From the NCBI GenBank assembly GCA_900696685.1, contig CAADHA010000036.1, positions 1 through 45,682 of the forward strand: a stretch of 45,682 nt of DNA. The letters are read 5' to 3'. A program made the translations under genes and the position numbers. The notes below the pieces were generated by a model. That model was given only the letters and a program-made list of their open reading frames with translations, was not told where the DNA came from and searched no databases. The DNA comes from an uncultured Planctomycetota bacterium (GTDB taxonomy: Bacteria > Planctomycetota > Phycisphaerae > Phycisphaerales > UBA5793). This document shows, piece by piece, positions 40,320 to 45,682 of this stretch. Numbering within the stretch: the first letter of the stretch is position 1; every line of letters begins with the position of its first letter.

Positions 40320-40568
40320 ATGAACAACCGGAACTTTGATCAGGCGCCACAGCCGCGCGGCGGCAAAGTCGCCAAGAAGTCTGCCAAGGGCAAGATGTAC
40401 GTCGACTATAAGGATGTCGATGAACTCCGCCGCCTCATGAGCCCCAACGGCAAGATGTACTCCCGCAAACGTCTTGGCGTCGGCGCCCGCGAGCAGCGGA
40501 TGATCGCCCAGGCGATCAAGCGGGCCCGCTACCTCGGCCTGCTGCCCTACACCGACGCGACGCTCTGA
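40320..40568 (+). CDS. rpsR: 30S ribosomal protein bS18
   Basis: This 82-residue protein matches bS18: VDYKDVDELRRLMSPNGKMYSRKRLGVGAREQRMIAQAIKRARYLGLLPYT. S18 binds 16S rRNA at the platform with bS6. The normally strong GxxAKHQR segment is VGAREQR here (Glu for His), and the N-terminus (MNNRNFDQAPQPRGGKVAKKSAKGK) is longer and lacks the CxxC seen in zinc-binding forms. The rpsF and rplI genes that often accompany rpsR are absent. GAGAGGA lies upstream of the ATG. Whether this is the only S18 copy cannot be told here. Confidence 0.92.
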   Translation: MNNRNFDQAPQPRGGKVAKKSAKGKMYVDYKDVDELRRLMSPNGKMYSRKRLGVGAREQRMIAQAIKRARYLGLLPYTDATL

Positions 40569-40824
40569 GTCGCGCCGCGCCCGCTTCAATTCAATAGGGA
40601 TAGCCGTAACGAGGCACAAAGAGCGCAATGGGGTATCCGTGCGTCGGGTGTCGTTCTATCTTGTGCCGTGACGCGCCCACTCCGCCTGTGGGATTGCAGG
40701 CCGAAGTCCGATCGTCTGTTGCCGGCGCTGCGATGTGCTTGCTGGTGGAACGGCCATGAACCTGGACAATACTGCGTGACTCTGTCGCGCTTTGCGCGCT
40801 CGCCGAACGAGGTCCAATCCCATC

Positions 40825-41487
40825 ATGCCCGATCTTGCGTACCAGACGCTCGGCGTGCTGATCGTGCTGGGCGGCGCGGCGCTGCTCTACTGGTCGCTCT
40901 TTCACGACCGCGCCCGCGGCCGGCGCCGCTGTCCGAAGTGCTGGTACGACCTCCGCGCCGCGATGACGCTCACCTGCCCCGAGTGCGGCCGCACAGCCAG
41001 GCGCGAAGGGCAACTCTTCAAGACGCGAAGGCGATGGCGCTGGGCGATGGTCGGCGTTGTGCTCGCGGCCGCAGGTCTCGTCGTGCCCGTCGTTCCCAAG
41101 GCCCGGCGCGGCGGCTGGCCGTCGGTGCTCCCCAATACGGCACTGATCATCGCGGTGCCGTGGCCTGAATGGGACGTTGCCCGCGACGAACTCAAAGGCC
41201 GCGCATACGAGTATCGAATGGATCATGATTTGACGGAATGGTTGTGGCGATGGCAGGCAAGCATGCTGGGCCAGCGAGTGCGTGTTGCGATCGGTCGGCC
41301 GGATTCACTCGCATTGACGAGTATCGACGAACGGCTTCAATGGCTCGATCTTCTGGCATGGGTCGACGCTCAGGACGCAACAATCCAGATACTCACGGAG
41401 TGGACCGAGGCCGACGACGCCGAACTCAGGCAATGGGGCACCTGGTGTCTGGAAGAGTTGGAGAGACAGGCGGGACAAGATCGATAG
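40825..41487 (+). CDS. Zinc-ribbon membrane protein
   Basis: The 220-residue product has an N-terminal membrane helix (AYQTLGVLIVLGGAALLYWSLF), a cytoplasmic zinc ribbon CPKCWYDLRAAMTLTCPECG (Cys36, 39, 51, 54), a second helix (WRWAMVGVVLAAAGLVVPVVP) and a ~130-residue soluble C-terminal domain of no recognised family. The CPKCWYD...CPECG module recurs in planctomycete proteins, from which I infer lineage. The function is unknown. No strong ribosome site precedes the ATG at 40825. Confidence 0.7.
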   Translation: MPDLAYQTLGVLIVLGGAALLYWSLFHDRARGRRRCPKCWYDLRAAMTLTCPECGRTARREGQLFKTRRRWRWAMVGVVLAAAGLVVPVVPKARRGGWPSVLPNTALIIAVPWPEWDVARDELKGRAYEYRMDHDLTEWLWRWQASMLGQRVRVAIGRPDSLALTSIDERLQWLDLLAWVDAQDATIQILTEWTEADDAELRQWGTWCLEELERQAGQDR

Positions 41488-41574
41488 TCAGCCTGCATCA
41501 CCGCACGGCGGAGAACGAAGCCTCAGACCTCGGCTCGCGCCCCGTCTCTCTCACCCTCATACCCTCACGCCATC

Positions 41575-42909
41575 ATGGGCGGACGTGGCGAGCAAACCCG
41601 CAGGTCCAGGAGCCGCAACGGCGGGAATCTCCTCGGGCAGGGTTTCTCGTCCCTCCTCACCACTCAGTTTCTCGGTGCGGCCAACGACAACATCCTCAAG
41701 CAGGTGCTCATCTTCATGGTCACCGAGGGGCTGTGGCGCGATGCGCTGGGCAAGGGGGGGCAGTCGATCATCGCCCTGTGCCTGACGCTGCCCTTCGTGC
41801 TCCTTTCGGGCTACGCCGGGCAACTCAACGACCGCATCAGCAAGCAGCGCGTTGCGGTGTGGATGAAGGTTGCGGAGATTCCCATCGTTGCCGTCGCGGG
41901 CCTGGGGCTGTGGATGGGGCAACTCTACATTACCCTCATCGCGTTCATCTTCATGTCGATCCAGAGCACGATGTTCAGCCCGGCGAAGTACGGCATGATC
42001 CCCGAACTCGTGCGCACCACCGAGTTGAGCCGGGCCAACGGCATGATCAACATGCTCACTAACATCGCCATCATCGTGGGCACGATGATCGCCGGGCCGG
42101 TGAGCGACCGCTTCTTTCCCGCCAGGCCGCGGGTGGATGGGACGCTGCCCCCCGCGATGCACTGGCTGCCCTTTGCGGTGATGGTGGCCTTCGCGCTCGC
42201 GGGCGTGATCGCGGTGCTCTTCCTGCCCCGACTCAGAGCGCAGAACGTGAAGTTGAAGTTCGACCCCAATCCCTCCACGACCTACTGGGAGTCGATCCGG
42301 GAGATGAGCCGCGGGCCGATTCTGCTGGTCGCCGTCTCGTGGTCCTACTTCTATCTCATCGGGATGATGTCGATCCTGCTGGTGCCCGAGTACAAGGGCC
42401 TGCTGAACATCTCCTACACCGAGGCGTCCTACCTGCTCGGCGTGCTCGCGGTGTCGATCGGTGTGGGCAGCGCGCTGGCGGGCCTGCTTTCGGGTGACCG
42501 CATCGAGCCGCGCCTCGTGCCGGCCGGGGCGATCGGACTGACGCTGTTTCTGATGCTTCTGGGTCTGGTGCCGCCGAACAAGTCGAACGTCGCGTTCTTC
42601 CTCGGGGGCGCGGGAATCTCGGCGGGGCTGTATCTTGTGCCGCTCCAGGCCCTGCTGCAGGAACTGGCGCCCGACGAGTCGCGCGGCCGCTACCTCGCCG
42701 CCGCCAACGCCATGTCCAACATCTTCATGAGCATCGCCGCCGGAGTCGTCTGGCTGGCGCGCCGGCCTCTGGGTCTTGAAGCCAACCGCTCATTCCTCGT
42801 CTGCGCGTTCTTCAGTTCTCTCGCGGCGATCACGATGTTCTGGCGCCTGCGGTCAATGACCCGCCGCGCCCGCGAAGCGGAGGCAGAGGCCGAAGCGGGA
42901 GAGGCGTAG
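41575..42909 (+). CDS. MFS transporter, LplT-like
   Basis: This 444-residue major-facilitator protein has about twelve helices, with the loop 2-3 motif GYAGQLNDRISKQR and the MFSPAKYGMIPELVRTTELSRANGMINMLTNIAIIVGTMIAGP segment of LplT-type (lysophospholipid) transporters, and LQELAPDESRGRYLAAANAMSNIFMSIAAGVVWL in the second half. In some bacteria LplT is fused or adjacent to acyltransferase Aas; no such gene is next to it here. The exact substrate is uncertain. The Glu/Ala-rich C-terminal tail (EAEAEAEAGEA) is hydrophilic. A repeat element starts on the last base of its TAG stop. Confidence 0.85.
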   Translation: MGGRGEQTRRSRSRNGGNLLGQGFSSLLTTQFLGAANDNILKQVLIFMVTEGLWRDALGKGGQSIIALCLTLPFVLLSGYAGQLNDRISKQRVAVWMKVAEIPIVAVAGLGLWMGQLYITLIAFIFMSIQSTMFSPAKYGMIPELVRTTELSRANGMINMLTNIAIIVGTMIAGPVSDRFFPARPRVDGTLPPAMHWLPFAVMVAFALAGVIAVLFLPRLRAQNVKLKFDPNPSTTYWESIREMSRGPILLVAVSWSYFYLIGMMSILLVPEYKGLLNISYTEASYLLGVLAVSIGVGSALAGLLSGDRIEPRLVPAGAIGLTLFLMLLGLVPPNKSNVAFFLGGAGISAGLYLVPLQALLQELAPDESRGRYLAAANAMSNIFMSIAAGVVWLARRPLGLEANRSFLVCAFFSSLAAITMFWRLRSMTRRAREAEAEAEAGEA

Positions 42910-42942
42910 CCGCGACGCGCAGGCCCGGCGCAGGGGAGCGCG
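42909..42942 (+). repeat. Half copy of the second-family repeat
   Basis: GCCGCGAC, 11 variable bases, then GCGCAGGGGAGCGCG matches 16941-16974 at 29 of 34 positions. It starts on the last base of the MFS stop codon. The inverted right end present in the full copy is missing here. Confidence 0.7.
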
Positions 42943-42981
42943 CCTTTTCGGGGCCATGACCTCGCAATGCCGCAACAGGCC

Positions 42982-44481
42982 TTACGCCTGCCGCACCCAG
43001 CGCAGCAGCGTCATGAGGTTGGGCGCCTTGCCGTGCATCAGGATGCCGATGCGGAAAATCTTGGCCGTGAGCCAGATGAAGAGAACCATTGCCGCGAATC
43101 CGATGGCGAGCGTCGCCGCGATCTGCCAGACCGGAATGACCTGGTTCGTCCCGAGGCGCAGGGCCATGACGAAGGGCGTCATCGGCGGAATGAAACTGGC
43201 GATCGTGGCGAACGAGCCGTTGGGACTCTTGACGATCGGCATCCATGCAAGCAGCGGGAGCATGACGATCATGATGACCGGTCCCATGAGCGCCTGCGCC
43301 TCGCGCATTTCGTTCACCGCGGAGCCGATCGACGCCATCATGCACGCGATGAAGAAGAAGGCCATGATGAAGTAGGGGGCGACAAGGATGAACTTGGCCG
43401 GCTCGATGAGGTGGCCGAGGTCGAACTTTTCGAGCGCCCCGATCGCCAGGGCCGCGTACATGAGCAGCATCGTCAGGGCCACCGCCCCCTGCCCGAGAAT
43501 CTTGCCCGTCATGAGTTGCATCGGCGACGTCGCGCTCAGCAGCACCTCGATCACCTTGCTCGACTTCTCCTCGATCGTCGTGGTGAGCAGGTACTGCCCG
43601 CCGGTGAAGGTGCTGATCCACAACAGCATCATGAACGCGAGCGGGACGAGGATGTTCGACACCTCGTTGGACTCGATCTCCCCGCTCTCGGTCACGTTGC
43701 GGACCGAGATGTCCGGCGGCGTCATGGCCATCTGCGCCTTCAGGGCGTCCACCTCGTTGGTGATCATCTTCATCGCCACGATCGCGCCGGCGAGGCGCTC
43801 GCTGAGCAGGCCCGAGTTGTCCACGTGCATCGTCCGTCCGGTGTAGATGACAGCGCGCGGCTCCTCCTTGGGCTTCGCCTGCCCTTCTTCCGCCTTGGGC
43901 GACTCCGCCGAGACGGCGCCTCCGCCCAGCGCGCCCGAGGCCGCATCCCGCAGAAAGCCGGTCAGCCACGCGCTCACGTGCGAGAGCGCATCGGCCCTGA
44001 CGTGTACGACGGCGAGAATCTCGCCGGTCCTTACCTTCTCCTTGAGTTGCTCGATGTTTGCCGTGGCAGCGGGCGTGATGTTGTCGAATGTCAACTCGTG
44101 CAGCGGCTGGTTCTTCATCTTCTCGATCGCCCGCCGGCCCTGTGCCAGAACCAGCGGCCTGGCGAGTTCCGCCTTCGATCCCAGCGCCGCCGTCGTCTTC
44201 TCGAGGTACTTCTCGATGTCGATCTTCTCCATCTGCTCCTTCTGCATCTTGAGAAACTCGGGCGTAAGCTGACTGATGAACATCGGCGCGACGAGACCGG
44301 TCTCGTCGACGACGACGACCTTGCCCTTCATGACGGGAATCTCATCCTTGATGAGCATCGGCAGGGCGATCGCCAACCCCCAGATCACCAGCGGCAGAAT
44401 GATGGCGCCGAAGATGAACGCCTTGGTCATCACCGTGGACGTGTACTCGCGGAGGCCGACAAGAAAGGTCTTGCTGTTCAT
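42982..44481 (-). CDS. ABC-2 type transporter permease (NatB-like)
   Basis: This 499-residue permease has one N-terminal membrane helix (MTKAFIFGAIILPLVIWGLAIALPML), a ~200-residue extracytoplasmic domain with a Pro/Glu-rich stretch, and about six C-terminal helices with the ABC-2 core (LVPLAFMMLLWISTFTGGQYLLTTTIEEKSSKVIEVLLSATSPMQLMTGKILGQGAVALTML). NatB-type permeases export Na+ or other small substrates in partnership with an ATPase. The ATG at 44481 gives the typical NSKTFLVGLREY start; a GTG at 44517 overlapping the ATPase stop is an alternative. It follows the ATPase gene on the minus strand. Confidence 0.92.
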   Translation of the reverse strand: MNSKTFLVGLREYTSTVMTKAFIFGAIILPLVIWGLAIALPMLIKDEIPVMKGKVVVVDETGLVAPMFISQLTPEFLKMQKEQMEKIDIEKYLEKTTAALGSKAELARPLVLAQGRRAIEKMKNQPLHELTFDNITPAATANIEQLKEKVRTGEILAVVHVRADALSHVSAWLTGFLRDAASGALGGGAVSAESPKAEEGQAKPKEEPRAVIYTGRTMHVDNSGLLSERLAGAIVAMKMITNEVDALKAQMAMTPPDISVRNVTESGEIESNEVSNILVPLAFMMLLWISTFTGGQYLLTTTIEEKSSKVIEVLLSATSPMQLMTGKILGQGAVALTMLLMYAALAIGALEKFDLGHLIEPAKFILVAPYFIMAFFFIACMMASIGSAVNEMREAQALMGPVIMIVMLPLLAWMPIVKSPNGSFATIASFIPPMTPFVMALRLGTNQVIPVWQIAATLAIGFAAMVLFIWLTAKIFRIGILMHGKAPNLMTLLRWVRQA

Positions 44482-44513
44482 GCGTGTTCCCGATTCAGTG
44501 TGAGGCCGCGACT

Positions 44514-45494
44514 TCACGCCGCCTGGTGTTCGACGACTTCCAGTTCACCCGATTCGCTTACGCGCGTCCCCTCGACAAGGCGCACGAAGACGTCCTCGAG
44601 GCTCGGCTGGCGCAACTCGATCTTGCGCAGGTGCGAGCCGTTCATCATCGCCCGCATCACCGCAGTCGGATCCGCATCTTCGCGCAGATGCACTTCATAC
44701 TCGTCGCGGCGCTTCTCGGCGCGGAGGACGCCGTCGAAGTCCTGCGGCCGAAAGGCGCCTCCATCCTCCGCCGGACGCACGAGCAGCGTTCTCGGATCAA
44801 AGCGCCGGCGGATGTTCTCGATTGTGTCGTCGAGCACCTTGCGGCCCTTGTGGATCATGAAGATGCGATCGCAGATCTGCTCGGCCTGGAAGAGCACGTG
44901 CGTCGAGAAGATGACCGTCTTCCCCTCGCCGTTGAGGTCGTGGATGAGTTCTCGGGCCATCTTCGTGTTGACGGGGTCGAGGCCGGAGAACGGCTCATCG
45001 AGGATGATGAGGTCGGGATTGTGAATGATCGACGCCACGACCTGCACCTTCTGGTTCATGCCCTTGCTGAGTTCCTCGCAGCGCTTCCTGATCACGTCGG
45101 AGAGATCGACCCGACTGAGCCAGTTCTCGGCGCGGCGCTTGGCCTCGCCGGCGTCCACGCCCTTGAGCCGGGCCATGTAGGTGAGGAATTCGCCTACGCG
45201 CATCTTGCGATACACGCCGCGCTCCTCGGGGAGGTAGCCGATGCGGTCTTTGCTCTCGACGGCCGAGGGCCGGCCCAGCACGGCAATCGACCCGCGATCG
45301 GGAAAGTAGATGGACATGATCATGCGGATGGTGGTGGATTTACCGGCCCCGTTGGGCCCGAGGAAGCCGCAGAGGCTGCCGGTGGGCACGACGAGGTCGA
45401 GGTCATCGACGGCGGTCTTGTCGCCGAAGGTCTTCGTTACGCCGTGGATCTCGATGGCTGCATCCAATGGAGTTGCTCCGTGCAGGAAATTCAT
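44514..45494 (-). CDS. ABC transporter ATP-binding protein (NatA-like)
   Basis: This 326-residue ATPase has Walker A GPNGAGKST, Q-loop region IGYLPEERGVYRKMRV, signature LSKGMNQKVQ (variant), Walker B LIILDEP and H-loop STHVLFQ, plus a C-terminal DUF4162-like domain. It powers the permease encoded 32 bp downstream. The ATG at 45494 is preferred; the frame also opens with a TTG at 45554. The drug/Na+ exporter class NatAB is the closest functional guess. Confidence 0.93.
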   Translation of the reverse strand: MNFLHGATPLDAAIEIHGVTKTFGDKTAVDDLDLVVPTGSLCGFLGPNGAGKSTTIRMIMSIYFPDRGSIAVLGRPSAVESKDRIGYLPEERGVYRKMRVGEFLTYMARLKGVDAGEAKRRAENWLSRVDLSDVIRKRCEELSKGMNQKVQVVASIIHNPDLIILDEPFSGLDPVNTKMARELIHDLNGEGKTVIFSTHVLFQAEQICDRIFMIHKGRKVLDDTIENIRRRFDPRTLLVRPAEDGGAFRPQDFDGVLRAEKRRDEYEVHLREDADPTAVMRAMMNGSHLRKIELRQPSLEDVFVRLVEGTRVSESGELEVVEHQAA

Positions 45495-45586
45495 CCCTCG
45501 CCGCGGCGATTCCTTGTCGGCGGCGCCCTCGTAGGGTATGCCGGCAAAGCGCAAGTTGGTCTGTCTGCCAAGAACGTCGGTGGGAC

Positions 45587-45682
45587 ATGTCGGCGGCGCC
45601 GGCCGTCGGTCGAATCATTGACGCCGGCAACACGAGACGGCGGAGGAGCATTGGCCTTCTCCGCCGCCGGCTCGCGCGACTC
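45587..45682 (+). CDS. 5' end of an unidentified gene (cut by window edge)
   Basis: An ATG at 45587 opens a frame that runs 32 codons to the window edge without a stop: MSAAPAVGRIIDAGNTRRRRSIGLLRRRLARL. The basic, Arg-rich N-terminus looks like a genuine start of a membrane or cytoplasmic protein, but it is too short to identify. It would be divergent from the ABC transporter genes. Confidence 0.35.
   Translation, partial: MSAAPAVGRIIDAGNTRRRRSIGLLRRRLARL

Noticed and set aside
1-45682. tRNA, rRNA and CRISPR arrays
   Set aside because: I looked for T-loop GTTCGA-type signatures, rRNA-like stretches and regular direct repeats and found none convincing; the 7-bp tandem repeat is too short to be a CRISPR.

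Overview
The window is high-GC, densely coded bacterial DNA. Several features point to a planctomycete, probably in or near the class Phycisphaerae: a PEP-CTERM-type secreted protein, a secreted protein ending in a Gly/Pro-rich Ig-like domain of a kind I associate with planctomycetes, a CPKCWYD...CPECG zinc-ribbon membrane protein, an ECF-type sigma factor paired with an anti-sigma/VWA membrane protein, and a FlgI-like lipoprotein outside any flagellar context. This placement is inference; there is no rRNA here to confirm it. I saw no tRNA, rRNA, CRISPR array or intact transposase.

Layout. 1-3.6 kb: the 3' end of an RHS/YD-repeat gene, a half copy of a dispersed repeat, pheT (without the EMAP-type tRNA-binding insertion), a small Cys-rich lipoprotein and a small membrane protein. 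3.6-10.1 kb: ycaQ/alkX-type DNA glycosylase, a Na+/Ca2+ exchanger, rarD, a TlpA-like thioredoxin protein, superoxide dismutase and a secreted protein. 10.2-13.6 kb: divergent sodium-coupled transporters of the NSS and AGCS families. 13.9-16.9 kb: sigma factor and anti-sigma/VWA protein separated by a 5 x 7-bp tandem repeat. 16.9-19.3 kb: a TPR protein, a cobalamin adenosyltransferase and a zinc-ribbon protein, with two palindromic intergenic elements. 19.7-24.4 kb: a polyprenyl-phosphate sugar transferase, a DUF481 outer-membrane protein, TPR-recX and lipoprotein-rhodanese pairs. 24.7-26.4 kb: PEP-CTERM protein and a XerD-type recombinase.

26.6-32.8 kb is one long plus-strand run: FlgI-like/HEAT lipoprotein, queG, thiD, an endonuclease/exonuclease/phosphatase-family membrane protein and a glycosyltransferase. 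It meets a minus-strand run (glycoside-hydrolase-like exoprotein, methyltransferase, glycosyltransferase). A divergent Wzy-like polymerase and Wzx-like flippase follow. With the sugar-phosphate transferase at 19.7 kb, these could make up a split Wzx/Wzy-type exopolysaccharide pathway; no Wza/Wzc export or chain-length genes are visible. The right end has rpsR, a zinc-ribbon membrane protein, an LplT-like MFS transporter, a NatAB-like ABC exporter and the first codons of an unidentified gene.

The most unusual items are the FlgI-domain lipoprotein carrying HEAT-like repeats, the sigma/VWA pair, and two families of short palindromic elements. One full element supplies the stop codons of both convergent genes around it.
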